Source: Calocera cornea HHB12733
Lineage: Eukaryota > Basidiomycota > Dacrymycetes > Dacrymycetales > Dacrymycetaceae
Direction of reading: 5' to 3'
Assembly (NCBI GenBank): GCA_001632435.1
Contig: KV423959.1
Coordinates: 62,001 to 126,000, forward strand
Length of the DNA stretch: 64,000 nt
Shown: positions 23,160 through 34,465 of the stretch, in pieces
Layout of the letters: every line of letters starts with the position of its first letter
Numbering within the stretch: position 1 is the first letter of the stretch
The notes under the pieces: generated by a model
Databases searched by the model: none
The model's input: only the letters and a program-made list of their open reading frames with translations
What the model was told of the DNA's origin: nothing
Program-made: the position numbers and the translations under genes

Positions 23160-24135
23160 ATGGTGCGTCCCGTTCTACCAGAATGGTCGACCCGCGGCTC
23201 ATGAGCCGGAGGACAGTCATCACCCAGAGCCATCATCCAAATTCTCGTCACTGGATCTCAAATACTGGGCAAGGCGTTCTGGGAGGCCGGACGGCAGGCG
23301 GTCAAAAGTGAGCGGGTGGTTTCGTTCCGCTTGACGCATGGCGTAGGCGACGCGGGGGGTTGGTGTGGGAGGAGGTGCGGTGAGGAGGTGTGGTGAGAGA
23401 GTGACTGGGAGAAGGCACGGAGAACTGGAGATGCTCGGGGTGCAGCACAAAGATGGGGGTGCATGTGGGGTGCTAGGACGTGTGTCGAGCAGGGCTGAGG
23501 CTCTACCGCAACGTTCTCGCGTCCGTCAACCTCCAATTACGTCGACGTCTCCTCTGCTGTTCCCCTCCTTCGATCAGCAACGTCCGAACAGATACTGACC
23601 GCCTTCTCCCAGATGCAAAGTACACACCGTCTAACGCGATAGGCGGGGACGTGGCCGGCGTATCGGGCGCGACGTCCGGGTCCGTCACGGACGTGCTGAC
23701 GCGGCAGCACCGGATGACGCTGGACGAGGCGCACCTGATCCTCAACACGCGGAAAGCGGATACGCTCCCGGTTGTCCTGCAAGTGCGTCGTACTTCCCTC
23801 TAGATCCTCAGTGCGCAGGAGGGGGGAGAGAAAGATGCTGATGTGGGTGTGTGCTGCGGCAGAAATACGAGCATCTGTTCAAGCAGAACTCGCCGCCGCC
23901 GCCGCCAGAAGCGGGCAAGCCAGCGCCAAAAGTACCACCGCCGTACTCGCACTACCTGCAGTCGAAGGTCGTCCGCGCAAAGGAGCGCATAGAGGCAGAG
24001 GCGAACGCGCCGAAGGACGTTCCGCCCGCACCTGGCGCACCTGGCGCGGCGGCGCCAGGGGCTCCGCCACCCGGTGCAGCGGCGGGAGGGCCGTCCGCGG
24101 GGGAAGCACCGGGCGGAGGGCCGAGCGCGAGCTGA
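23160..24135 (+). CDS. PAM16: Mitochondrial import motor subunit PAM16 (TIM16/Magmas)
   Basis: J-like regulator that holds Pam18 at the TIM23 channel. Four exons join in frame: 23160-23162 (the ATG alone), 23217-23307, 23613-23782 and 23863-24135, giving 178 residues. The protein starts MSSPRAIIQILVTGSQILGK, as in Pam16 N-termini. The degenerate J domain reads MTLDEAHLILN, then LPVVLQ/KYEHLFKQN, lacking the HPD motif as expected, and ends YLQSKVVRAKERIE, the family's best-conserved stretch. A Pro/Pro insertion (SPPPPPEAGKPAPKVPPP) separates KYEHLFK from YLQSKV. The tail is Ala/Gly/Pro-rich low complexity. The ATG-only first exon was inferred from frame and the family N-terminus. Confidence 0.88.
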
Positions 24136-25556
24136 AGAGCGGGAACGTCTGCCTGGGTCGGGGACGGTCAGCTGGCCGCCTGGCGCTTCCTTGTCTTCGC
24201 GGAATGCTTCGGCGATGAAGAAGGAGAAGTCCGAAGGCCGGTCGGATATGATAAGAAGCGCTGGGGCGGGAGATCCGGCGGGGCCAGCGCCGCTGTGTTT
24301 CCTCTCCGGGAGGGAAGGCGTGCTGGCCGCGGGCGGGAGATTAGACGATATGACATTGACGCGATTTCCGTGGCGGTGCGTCATTCGCGGATACAGTATT
24401 CGCGGATTAGCATATTAGTGCGTGCGCGCGCGGGGGAGCGTGTGCGTGTGGGCAGGCGTGCGAATGAATGCAGGGGACCCCAACTCATTGATAGCTTAGA
24501 TTTTGATGGGGCAGAGCTTGTGCGAAGCTCGCCGGAACTAGCCTGGGGGCATGTACTGTATATCCGAAACGCAACGAAGCGAAGCGAAACAGGACCGGCT
24601 GGCGGAGGCGCTGTGGGTGGGTGCGCTGGCGCGCTGGATGGGCGACCCATCAGATGTCTGCTCTGCAATCTCTGATGTGGTCTGTGCGAAAGAGAGGACA
24701 AGAATAAGGACTGCAGACCCTTGACGACGGCCCGAGCGCGGCGGGTCCCGTACAGAGTCGTCGTGTATGTCATGGGGGTGTATGATGGGGCAAGTGGGGA
24801 TGAATAATCGCCACAGCGCTCCGGGATGGAGGTGGGTGAGGAATTAAACGCCCGCCCGCTTCCCTGGCGTGCGATTGGCCCGCGTAGGGCAGGACCCCGG
24901 GGGCAGGCCGGGCTGGGCGCTGCTTCGCGCGCTTGCGTAAGAGCGTGTTTGAGTCCGCCCGAGGGAGTCTGCCCAATTTGCGCCTTGCGAAGCAGTACGG
25001 CGAGCCTCGTGCAGAGTGCTTGGCCTTTTGCCTCTCTCTCTGCCTTCTGTCTTTCTCGCTCCCCGTCGCCCGCGCCCGCTCCCGCCTTTAATCCTCCCCA
25101 GCACCACTCCCCCCCCGGCTCGCTCGTTCCTCCCGCCCAGGTCACCCACGGGGACACGCACACCTGGGGAGATCGGCTCGCAGCCACTTAGGGGACATAT
25201 GAGCAGGTGCGCCCCGGCGGCTGTAGGAAGGCGTGAGTGAGTCGGCTGAAACACGGTGCAGACGCCCAGCAGGCCGCTCTGCCCGCCCGCCCGCCCTCTG
25301 CCCTCCCGCCCGCACCCCCAACCCCCCAACCCCCCAACCCCCCAAGCCGGCCGCTCTCACCGTGTCGTCCCCATTCGTGCCTCCGGGCCACTTTCCCTCC
25401 CACCCCCCGGCGCTCGCCGCCCACGCCCACCCCCGCGCCACCTCTCCCTCCCGCCCAGACATAGGAACGACCGCGCCTGCAACCCACAGCCACGCCCGCA
25501 CGCCCTCCTCCCTCCCGTCCCTCCTCTTCCCCACCCCGGCCCGCCTCCGCCTCCTC
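24136..25556. other. Long intergenic region with CT-rich leader
   Basis: About 1.4 kb upstream of the coiled-coil gene. It holds GC-rich low-complexity sequence, a GTGCG/GCGCG patch near 24420-24450, a gaagcgaagcg repeat near 24575-24590, a CT-rich block at 25020-25140 and an aacccccc tandem at 25319-25346. Frames open on both strands here are Arg/Pro/Ala-rich without family content, and I do not support a gene. Confidence 0.5.
25319..25346 (+). repeat. Tandem AACCCCCC repeat (G-quadruplex potential on the minus strand)
   Basis: Consecutive 8-base units of two A and six C, followed by ccaag. The complementary strand has runs of six G separated by TT, which can in principle form a G-quadruplex. 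It lies about 210 bp before the start codon of the coiled-coil gene. The unit is not the fungal telomere repeat. Confidence 0.75.
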
Positions 25557-28500
25557 ATGGGCATCGCCTCCCTCCTCTTCGGCGGCATCGGCGTCCTCTC
25601 CATGCAGGGCTCCGCTGCCTGGGATTGGCCCGCCGCCATCAGCGTGCCCCGCTCGGCCGCGGAGCCCCTCGAGCCGGTCAGGAGCGCAGGCATGTTCTTC
25701 ATGTTCATCGTCGTCCTCATCGTCATCGGTGCGTTCCCTATTCCCTGCATCCCATCCACATCTGACTCTGGATGGATGCAGCCTACTTTACGAATCCGAA
25801 CGAGGCGAGCTTCCGCACCTTCCTCACCGAGCTCACATTCCGCCGCCACCTCACCCAGCTGCACATCCCCGTCCTCGCCTCGCCCGACTCCAAAGCGCCC
25901 GTCGCGGTGCACAAAGGGTCCGGCATCTCCGCGGGCAAGTCATCGGACGGTGCGGACAAAGGTGCCGGTGCACTGGTCAAGTCACCCTCGCCCTCCGCGG
26001 GCGGCAAGCAGCAGCCAGCAGGCTTCCTGTTCACCAACCGCGCCGCGGTCTCCTTCCGCACCGGCCCGCACACACTGCGCTCCTTCGGTCTCTTCTCCCT
26101 CGGCATCGTCCAGCCCCTCCTGAACCCGCCAGCGCTGGGCGAGCCCAAGCCCGTCCCTCCCCCAGTTCAGAACGGGGGGAAGGGCCGCTCCTCCATCTCA
26201 TTAGCGGCCAGCAGCGCCGCCACCCTGGCGGACGAGTCGGCGAGCCTGCCCGAGGACCTCCCGGGGCTGTGGATCATCGGCGCCTTTGGCACATGGTGGA
26301 TCGGTGGCCCGCTCGTGCCCATCCCCCAGCGCAAGGGGCGCGGGAAGGAGAAGTGCAAGGATGGCAAGGGTGCGCAGGCGCGGATCATTAGCATACACAA
26401 GCTGGATAATGTAGAGTCTGGCGTTGGTGAGCAGCCGCCGTTGGGTTGGTGGAGTATATGCTGATGCTTTCCTAGTGGATGGTGATGCTTCGCATACGCT
26501 CAAGCTCCCTTCCCGCCCATCGACACCACCCCCTCTGCCCAAGTCTGTCTCCCTGCCCCTGCACGCTCAGCAGACGCCCACGCTCTCAAGCGCGCGCGAG
26601 TCGACGCTCAGCCCGAACCGCGCGGCCGTCTCCCAGTCCCCCTCCGCGCTCGACCTTTCCTCCCAGCACGCCTCGTCCCACCAGATCCCCTCCTCGCCCA
26701 TGCAGCTCTTCTCCCAGGAGCCGGCGGTCGTCGAGCTGCTCGCGCAGATCAAGGGCGTCGAGAGCGCCGTGTCGGAGGTGCAGGGCCAGATAGACCAAGT
26801 CCGCGCGCAGTCGGCGGAGCAGCACCACGCGCTGAACGCCTCCGTGGAGCAGCAGCGGGAGCGCAAGCGGCAGGACGAGGCGGAGAAGAAGGAGCTGAAG
26901 AGCAAGACGCGCGCGCTGGACGAGGCGCGCCGGCAGGCGGAGAACACGCGCAAGGACGCGGAGAAGAAGCTGCGCGGGGTGCAGGCTGCGCGGGACGGCG
27001 CCGCGCAGAAGAAGCACCGGCTCGAGCGCGAGATAGAGCACCTCCGCGAGGCCGTCGACAGCCACGGCGCGCGGGTGGCGGTGTGCCAGGCTGAGGGGGA
27101 GCAGAAGGCGGCCGAGGCGAAGGAGGAGGTAGAGGCCAAGTCGGACGAGATTAAGAGCAAGGAGGCCGAGGTCGCCTCCCTCTCCGCGCGCGCGCAGGTG
27201 CTCGAGGAGAAGCTGAAGCAGGCCGAGGACCGCATGAAGCGCGTGCGCGAGGAGGAGCAGCGCCGCCAGGCTCGCATCAAGGCTGAGCAGGTGGCCCGCG
27301 CGGCAAACGCAATGTTCGAGCAGCAGATGAAGGACCAGAGGATCAAGCACCACCATCCCCACCCGCACCATGGGCAGCCGTTCCGCGGTGCCCAGCCACA
27401 CGTCCACACCCGCCCGCACGTCGTGCATTCCCAGTCGGCGCACCCGCACCATCAGCCCAGCCTGTTCGAGCGCCGCCAGATGGCCCACCACCAGCATCGG
27501 AACGTCTCTGGACCCGCGGCGGCGCATACAGAGCCGCATACGGAGCCGAGCACGCAGTCGGGGAATCGCAGCCGCTCGCTTTCGCTCAAGGGCATCCGCG
27601 CTCCGCAGCAGCAGCAGTCTGGGAACGGCAATTCGCCCATGTCGACCGCGACCGCCAATGCCCTTGCGCAACGGGCGAAAGGGTACGCGATCTTCGACCA
27701 GGACATTGCCGCGGCCGGGAACACGCCTCCGCAGACGTTCGGCTTCGGCTTCAACCCGACTGTCGGGGAGAACAACGGAGGCCTGCAGCCGCGGGAGAGG
27801 GTCGAGAACCTGCTCTCGCCCGCGGCGGCGTCCTTCCTCCCCAGCAACCTGCTGACGGAGCACAGCCCGCGCATGCTCTCGGACGACAGCCCGTACTTCC
27901 AGTCCCCCTCCAGCCCGACGTTCGAGAACGGCGAGATCAGCAGCCAAGGCAGCCTCGACGCGCCGCGCCACTCGCAGCCCAGCGAGCTCTCGCGCTCCAA
28001 CACCGAGGACTGGCGCGCGGTCGGCAGCGGCAGCAGACGCGGGTCGCACCCTGACATGCCCGATGACCAGATCAAGAATGTGTTCAACCAGATGATGGAG
28101 CAGGCCGCGTCGATCGCTGTTGCCGGATTGAGCTCGTTCGATCGGTACAACGAGCAGCGCGCGACCCTGAACCCTCGGCACGATTCGGCCCCGCACAGCC
28201 CCAGCAGCATCATGGACAGCGACGGCGGCAAGATGGATGCGGTATCCTCTGGCGACAGCAGGAGACGCTGGTTCTCCTCGTCGAAGAAGCCCGCGCTCAA
28301 CCCGGACGCAAAGGTCTTCACCCCGCCGTCGTCGTTCATGGCTTCCAGCACCAGTCTGCCCCAGATCAACTCTGGCGCAGCTAGCTTCAGCTCGCGCTTC
28401 ATGCCCTGGCGGGGTTCTGCCCAGGGCGGCACGCTGCCTGCGTCGTTGTTCGCGGATCTGCCAACTACAGACGGACCGAACTTCTTCTCTTCGCTCCGTG

Positions 28501-28958
28501 CTTTCCAGCCGTCTGCAGACGAACTCCGTGCACTGGGAGTCGGCAACGCCGCCAGTCGGTCCCGCGAGACGATCAACAGCTTTGGGTCTTCCGGCGGCCT
28601 GGTCGACCTGCCGTCCCCGTCGTCCATCTACGCCCCCGGCCTGCCGCACATCCCTCCCGGTCCATTCGAGAGAGCCAGCCGCCCTGTCTCTGGCAACGCG
28701 AGCCAGGTGTCGCTGGACAAGTCGCTGGCGAGCACCGCCGCGGCCGTGGCTGCTGCGTGGGAGGCGGATAGCGCCAAGAACGGGACCGTGTCAAGCAACG
28801 GGTCGACCAAGCGCCCGTTTGGCAGATGGTGGTCCCGGTCCAAGGAGGCCGTGAACTCGGGCGCGGATGACGAGAAGCCGGCGGCCTCGCTCGGCCCGAT
28901 CGAGCGCCCGTCCAAGGCCGCCGCAGCCGCCAAGAGCTCCGAGACGGAAGAAGAGTGA
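25557..28958 (+). CDS. Large two-TM, coiled-coil and disordered protein, function unknown
   Basis: I do not recognise a named family. Three exons: 25557 to about 25729, about 25783-26426, and 26476-28958, joined in phase (VLIVI/GAYFTNP; SGV/VDGDASHTLKL). The N-terminus has a hydrophobic segment (GIASLLFGGIGVLSM), then a second TM (GMFFMFIVVLIVIAYF). Next is a folded-looking region with TNPNEASFRTFLTELTFRRHL and LWIIGAFGTWWIGGPLVPIP. After a Ser/Pro linker comes a coiled coil of about 180 residues (from LLAQIKGVESAVSEVQGQI to MKRVREEEQRRQARIKAEQ), a His/Pro-rich segment (HHHPHPHH), and about 550 residues of Ser-rich disorder ending GRWWSRSKEA...ETEEE. The layout suggests an organelle-membrane scaffold or tether (inference only). 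The start at 25557 is the first ATG in frame. Confidence 0.8.
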
Positions 28959-29667
28959 TCTGACCGTTCTGTTCGTTCGCTGTGTTCATCAGAGGCTGTC
29001 CTTACCTATCCCGTTGCGTTGATCGCGGCCGTCCCTTCGCTTCCAGCTTAGCGTGTTGTGTGTAACTGTGAGGGATGGAGGATGCTGAACTTAGTAGTGT
29101 AGAATTGAAATGTTGCCCCCGTCAATCGTGCTGCCTAAGTGCAACTGTGCATCTGCGCGCAAGGCAGCTATCCGCATTCACTGCATGCTCCTGGCCCGTT
29201 CTGGCGCTGCTCCTCCAGAGCCCCTCTCATCTTGCCAAGCTAGCCGCGAATTCTTCCATACGACTGGAGGGGCCGGGTGGTGCGCAGCTCCGAATGGTGA
29301 ACACTGACGGGCACCGATTCTCACGGGAGCGTGGGCAATGAAACATGACCCTCGCTTTCTGTCTGTAGCTGCGGGTGCGGTGACACGATTGCAGAGCCCA
29401 TTGAGGGCACCTCGAGTCATTTTTATGCTCCTTCGCTGCCCCGCGCCTTGTTTGAATGAACCCGTCAAAAAGATGTGCTGGCGGCAATATATGCCTGGCT
29501 GGTCACCCGTGCCTGACTGGTCACTCGTCCGCGGCAGGCGAGGTATTTGTTGAGACCCGGTAATTAATCATTGTTGTAAAGAGTGGGCCGGATTCAGGCT
29601 GTTATGTAAATGGCATACATGTAAGTCCACTATCCCCTAGTTTCCATAACAGAGGAAAGCCCGCTGC
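28959..29667. other. Convergent 3' region, nothing coding recognised
   Basis: About 710 bp between the stops of the coiled-coil gene and the ferritin-like gene. A short imperfect direct repeat (gcctg(g/a)ctggtcac(c/t)cgt) occurs at about 29493-29530. Otherwise it reads as 3' UTR and spacer. Confidence 0.5.
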
Positions 29668-30633
29668 TTAAGAAGAGGTGGCGGGGACGCCGGGGGCGCT
29701 CTGATCGTAGGGAATCGGAAGGACAGCAACACCGGCAATGGTGTTGTTGTCCGTGACCGCCGTGCCGTTGGTGGTAACAACCATGAATACGGTGCCGACG
29801 AGGTCGGTGGGGATTGTGACGGTGGCGTCGTCGTTGATCATTGCGTACTCAGTGTTGAGGCCCGAAAAGAAGGCGCCGTAGTACGGGCCGGAGACCCCGC
29901 CGGCGTCAAAGGACAGCTGGACGGTGCTGCCGGCGGCGACGGTGCCCGAAACGGTGACGGCGGGGAAGGCCTTGAAAGGAAGGGCGGGGTTGCTGTCGGG
30001 GCACGAGGTGATGAACGCCGCGGCGAGGGTGTACACCTGGTCGCCGTCCAGGGGGGTCTCGTACCCGGTGCTCCAGGGGTACCCGGTCTGCGCAGCGCTC
30101 GCGAGCCACGCCTGGTGACGGGCCTCAGTGGAGAGGATGGCCGCGGCGGCAGTGAGGTATCCCTTGTCGGTCAGGAGCTGGGCGGCACCCGTGTAAGCCG
30201 ACGAGCCGACCTGCTCGAGGATGGTCGCGAGCGCGACAAAAGAGGTCGGGTCCGTGTAAGGGAAGTTGTACGAGCACTCGGCGGTGGCAGAGGAGCCGAG
30301 GACGCTGGTCAGGAACGCGACGTGGTTGGCCTCGTGGTCAGCGATCTGGGAGATGCGGCTACAATGGTGCTGTCAGAGGCTGCATATATGCGCGTATTAG
30401 GGGAGGAACACGTACCCGCGGACCCAGTCGGGGAAGCCGCACGACTCGAACGCGGCGGCGTCGAACTGAGAGAGCCCATCGGCGTAGAAGCGGGCCTCGA
30501 GGTGCTCGAGGGTGAGCGCAAAGTTGAGAACGGTAGTGTCGATGTCCTGGCGCTTGGCGGGGGCGGCCTCGGACTCGAGGGGGTGGGCGGCGACGAGGGC
30601 GGCGAGGGCGGCGGTGAAGAAGACGGCCTTCAT
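29668..30633 (-). CDS. Secreted ferritin-like (Rds1-type) domain protein
   Basis: Member of the fungal ferritin-2/Rds1 group, extracellular proteins often induced by stress or during development. The ATG at 30633 gives a clean signal peptide (MKAVFFTAALAALVAAHP) and a KR site (APAKRQ) where a propeptide could be cleaved. Exon 1 ends at 30416. An intron to about 30364 rejoins WVRG/RISQIADHEANH in frame. The four-helix core shows carboxylate/His pairs: LTLEHLEARFY, IADHEANHVAFL, ATILEQVGSSAY and LSTEARHQAWL. Then comes YPWSTGYETPLDGDQVYTLAAAFI, and a C-terminal beta-rich part (VTVSGTVAAGSTVQLSFD). Iron binding is possible but unproven for this family. A CTATAAGTAA TATA box lies about 106 bp upstream. 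Confidence 0.88.
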
Positions 30634-31790
30634 GGTGACTTGCGGTGTGTTGGGTGGGTTGAAGTGGAGGAGGTGCCGCTGGGGTGGTGACCGGGGTGGA
30701 AGAAGGATGGTGTTTGTTGAGAGGCGGGAGGGGCCTTACTTATAGGGCATTTGGAGGCCCACTTGCCCCTGAAAAGTCACGGGTGCGCGAATCCGCCTGC
30801 CCGCAGAAAGTGGTACGAGGATCGGCAGGCGGATGGGCATTGCAGCTCCGCGGGTTCTGGAAATGCAGGAGAAACAACAAATAGGATGTGCGTGGGGTGG
30901 GGGGACAGGCGTGCCGGACCGATCCCGAACGGTGCGAATCAACAAGATGGGGTCAAGCACCGTACGACCCAGCCCTGCTGTGTAGGTGAGTGCAGGCGAG
31001 ATGGCAAGAGTGGTACGAGCTTGCTGGGGAAGAAGGCCATGTTCGTGTCCCTCTGGGGACGGGAGCATCGAGCGACAAGAAGCGAGGTGCAGAGCTTGGG
31101 GCAGCGGTGTCAGCCTGACAGGCGGGAGAGCGCTCAAGGCACGGAGGGGCGAGCTACAAGGTGTTCCTTTGGAAGGTGCAGGCTGAGGCAGGTGCGCGCC
31201 CGCGCGTCATCTCATGCAGCCCAACCACTCCCGCGAGGGTGTCCAGGCGTCCAGAGAGCCACACGCGCTGCTGGGCGGCAATGAGAACCATCGATCCGGA
31301 GGCGTGATCGGACCATCCTGCCCCGCCGGGCGTCCGATCCACCCCCGCGATCGTACGTTCTGCACTCTGCTCCCGCAAAAGCTTGTTCCTCCCCCCCAGG
31401 AGAGCGTGCCATGCTCGGAGCAAGGCGTCGGATGACAGAGAAGGCGGAATATGAGCGCGCTCCCCGAGTATTGTCAGCCCACACCATTATTGACAGGAGA
31501 GACAGTGGGCTGATAGTGTGGACGGTGTGGGCGTATTTATTCGCTGCTCCGATGCCTCGTCAAAGGAGGCGCGGGAGAGGGAAGAAGGCTTGTGACGGAG
31601 GCAGGGCCGATGACGCGCGGTGTGAAAGAAGCCCACGTGCACGTGATCAGTTCGCGGGACCCTCGGGCCCAGGGCACATGATGCCAAGCGGAAACCGTTC
31701 GCAGGGACGTGTCCCTCCTGTCGATCGGTGTTCCTGCCAACGCCCCAGGCCGCATTCCATTCCCGTCACCCTCCTGGTCACCAAGGCAAC
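30634..31790. other. Divergent promoter region of the ferritin-like and Smr genes
   Basis: About 1.16 kb with no supported gene. It should contain both promoters. A TATA box for the minus-strand gene is visible at 30739-30744. A weak gtatttatt TATA-like site for the plus-strand gene is near 31530. Confidence 0.5.
30739..30744 (-). promoter_or_regulatory. TATA box of the ferritin-like gene (CTATAAGTAA)
   Basis: On the minus strand the sequence reads CCCTATAAGTAAGG, about 106 bp before the ATG. The same CTATAAGTA core recurs ahead of two Q/P-rich genes (34414 and 36037). Confidence 0.65.
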
Positions 31791-32819
31791 ATGGCAGGCC
31801 TCATCCTCGGCATAGTCGCCCTCCTCCAGAAGCTCCTATGCGCGCCCCAGCAGCAGCAGGACCAGCAGCAGCAACAGGGTTGGCAGCAGCAGCAGCAGCA
31901 GGGGTACCCACCGCTGCAGCAGCCTCAGCCGCAACAGCAATGGCCCACCCCGGCGCAAGGGCAGTGGCAGCAGGGCCCGCCCCAGCCCGCCTGGCAGCAG
32001 GTACCCGCGCAGCACCACTCCCCCTCCCCGCACCCTCAACCCCACCAGCAGCACCAGCAGTATGCGCACTCGCCCTCCCCGCACCCGCAGGCGCACCACC
32101 CGCAGGCGCACTCGCCCTCCCCCGGCCCGAACATGAACGGGGACATGCAGCATGCCGAGGACGCGCACTACAAGTCCCTGCGCGCGCAGGCGAACGAGGA
32201 GGGCGACCGCATGGGGGACTGTTTCGACCGCGCGCACGAGGCGCACGAGCGCGGGGACGGTGCGGCCGCTAAGGCCCTCAGCAATGAGGGACATGAGCAC
32301 CAGAGGAGGATGGAGCAGCTTAATACGCAGGCTGCGGACTGGATCTTTGCTGGTGCGCTTCCTCCCCCTCTTCCGGGCTCTGGCGCATACTGAGCAGGGC
32401 ACAACAGCCAACAACAACGAGAGCCCCCCGGGGACGATCGACCTGCACGGCTTGTATGTGCAGGAAGCGATCGACCGCACTGAGCAAGCGCTGCAGACCA
32501 CACAGGCGCAGGGTGCGCCCGAGCTGCGAGTCATCGTCGGCAAGGGGCTGCACTCCAAGGGTCACGTCGCCAAGATCAAGCCTGCGATCGAGCAGCTTAT
32601 GCAGAAGTGCGGCCTATTTCCCCTCCTTTCCCTCCGTATCTTCCTCCCCAGGTGTATGCTGATGCAGCGTGCAGGTACAGGTTCGCGGCGGAGCTGGACC
32701 CGCAGAACGAGGGCGTCCTCATCGTCCACCTGGGCGGGGGCGCCCAGGGACGCAGAGGGATGGACGCGGACGAGGTCACCCGGAGGCTGGACAGCGACGA
32801 GAAGTGCGTCATCATGTGA
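31791..32819 (+). CDS. Q-rich DUF1771-Smr domain protein
   Basis: Smr domains are nicking-type nuclease/RNA-binding folds; in fungi DUF1771-Smr proteins are linked to RNA quality control, but this protein's role is unknown. The ATG at 31791 starts a short hydrophobic/amphipathic segment (MAGLILGIVALLQKLLCAP), then about 90 residues of Q/P/H-rich repeats (QQQQDQQQQQ, HSPSPHPQ). DUF1771 follows: AHYKSLRAQANEEGDRM, AHEAHERGDGAAAKALS, QLNTQAADWIF. An intron (32353-32407) leads to the Smr domain: GTIDLHGLYVQEAI, LRVIVGKGLHSKGHVAKIKP. A second intron (about 32609-32676) precedes YRFAAELDPQNEGVLIVHLGG. The N-terminal segment resembles those of the three following genes. Confidence 0.88.
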
Positions 32820-33457
32820 TGCGTCTTGGGCTTCTGGCTCTGCTCTGGCTCCAGCTCTGGGCTTGTATTGGTTGGGAAAGGGGGATAGCTGCTGGTCGGC
32901 CGACTTCCGACGTGGGCGCACTGTGGGCCGGGGGACATCTCGGGCCTCCTCCACCCTAGAAAAGCTAAATATACACCCTAGCACTAAAACATCTAAGTTA
33001 TCTAATCATCAGTGACCCTATCATCGCGCCGAACCATCCCCGCACGCACAACGCAAGGCAAAAGCGCACTTCTGTTCCCAGGCCAGGGACGACCGGCCCT
33101 CCGAGCAGACCTCCGCGACCTTTTTTTGGCGCGCCGCGCCGCGTGCGAGCTGGGTTCCGAGCCCTGGCCATCACTTCTCCGAGCCCTACGAGTTGAGAAG
33201 GGCAGGAGAACTCGTCGGGCCCCCGCGGCCTCTTCCTCCCGCAGACCAAGAGATGAGAAGAGTGCGGGATTCTGATGGGCGACAGGCGATGGACGTCTTA
33301 GGAGAGGGTTATAAGGCCGCCGGGGATCGGACAGTGCAATAGCCTGCATCAGAACCGCCCGACCGCTCAGCCCACTGTCCAGCCCACCAGTACTATCACA
33401 CGCCCGCAACCCCCGATACTCCAGCCTGCCAGAGCACCGTACGACCACAGCAGCAAG
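32820..33457. other. Intergenic/promoter of the 33.5 kb small gene
   Basis: About 640 bp. There is a T-run plus a GC palindrome (ggcgcgccgcgcc) at 33122-33141 and a TATAAGG box at 33310-33316, 142 bp before the next start codon. No coding frame is supported. Confidence 0.5.
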
Positions 33458-33804
33458 ATGGCGCTGATATACTACGGCTACAAGGCGATCAAACGCCTGT
33501 TCTGCGCGCCGAAGGACGTGCTCTCGCAGGAGCAGCAGCAGCAGCAGGGGGGCGTGCTGACGGACCCAGCCGAAGAGGGCCAGAAATCCGAGGGAGCGAG
33601 AGAGCAGGCGAGATACCCGATCCAGGGCGGCGCGCCGGGGCCGGGGCTGGAGAACGCCGAGAGCGTAGGGCTGCGGGATGTGAGAGGTGAGTAGTCAGGC
33701 TGGGATTGGGATGCGAGTGCTAGTGTTGGTGCTGGTACTGAGCTTGGTTAATAGGTGGATCGGCTGCTAATACGGTTGGGCCGGGTGTGGGGCTGGCGAG
33801 CTGA
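33458..33804 (+). CDS. Small Q-rich protein with Smr-gene-like N-terminus, unknown function
   Basis: No named family. The ATG at 33458 gives MALIYYGYKAIKRLFCAPKD, close in pattern to the start of the adjacent Smr protein (both keep a hydrophobic/basic segment ending L(L/F)CAP), followed by a poly-Q run. Reading straight through ends at a TAG at 33692 after 78 residues, but a perfect GTGAGT donor at 33687 and an acceptor at 33754 (ttaatag) give a 68 bp intron. The spliced frame adds GSAANTVGPGVGLAS and stops at 33804. That tail resembles the GSSALLEPGVGTES tail of the 34.5 kb gene, which supports splicing. DUF1771 and Smr domains are absent. Probably an N-terminally anchored or amphipathic disordered protein (inference). 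Confidence 0.6.
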
Positions 33805-34414
33805 GTATGAGTATGGGTTATATCGTCAGAGGGCGCGGGTGGAGTCGTGCTGTGTAATTGTTCGAGGATATACCTGTAGAGAGTGGGGCGTAATGACAGT
33901 GCCACGCGCGGGTGTCCCATTGCTACATTGGCCAAACAGCATCGGACGGCGTTCATAGTGTCGTATTCGTGATCAAACCTGCCATTATCAGTCCGAGTAC
34001 CAAGTGGTATCTACTTGTATAAATAACCCGCTAAGGAGGCCAGGCTGTGGTTCATGTACGTACGAGGTGCTCGGTGAGGTGAGAGAAGATCAGGTTGTCG
34101 GGGGCCGGCCCTTAGCTAGCCCTTCTTGATGGACGCGGAGGGGTCTCGGTGCCCTCGCTCCCGGACGCTGGCACCTCCCGGGCACTGCTTTGGAGAACAG
34201 ACTAGGGATGCGGGTTTAGATGCATGATGGCCGGCATATGGACGCAGCCGGCATACCCAGGATTCTGATGACATAGCTTTGAGCTTGTGAAAGTGTATCG
34301 CTTTCGCGCTCATATAGGTTGACTCCACACGGGTCTCGGTGCGTCCTCTGTACTCTCCCAGCACGATCCATGCGAGTACCGTGCCGGGAACCATCAATGA
34401 CCCTCGGCTCGGGC

Positions 34415-34420
34415 TATAAG
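34415..34420 (+). promoter_or_regulatory. TATA box of the 34.5 kb Q/P-rich gene
   Basis: gggctataagtag, 51 bp before the ATG, implying a 5' UTR of about 20 nt. The same core lies before the paralogue at 36038. Confidence 0.65.
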
Positions 34421-34465
34421 TAGTCTGTCCTCAATGTGCTGGATGGCACTTGCATACAGCACATC

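Noticed and set aside
24381..25187. Long open frame on the minus strand (268 codons) in the 24-25.5 kb gap
   Set aside because: Composition is Arg/Pro/Ala/Ser throughout, with no family motif and no splice structure. It is a GC-rich artefact between PAM16 and the coiled-coil gene.
25319..25346. Possible interstitial telomere
   Set aside because: The unit is AACCCCCC, not the TTAGGG/CCCTAA repeat of most fungi.
26586..28649. 687-codon open frame antisense to the coiled-coil gene
   Set aside because: Arg/Leu-rich shadow of a GC-rich coding strand with strong codon bias. The sense protein has clear coiled-coil and TM structure.
30736..31687. Several open frames between the ferritin-like and Smr genes
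   Set aside because: Overlapping on both strands with random-looking composition. The region is best explained as a divergent promoter.
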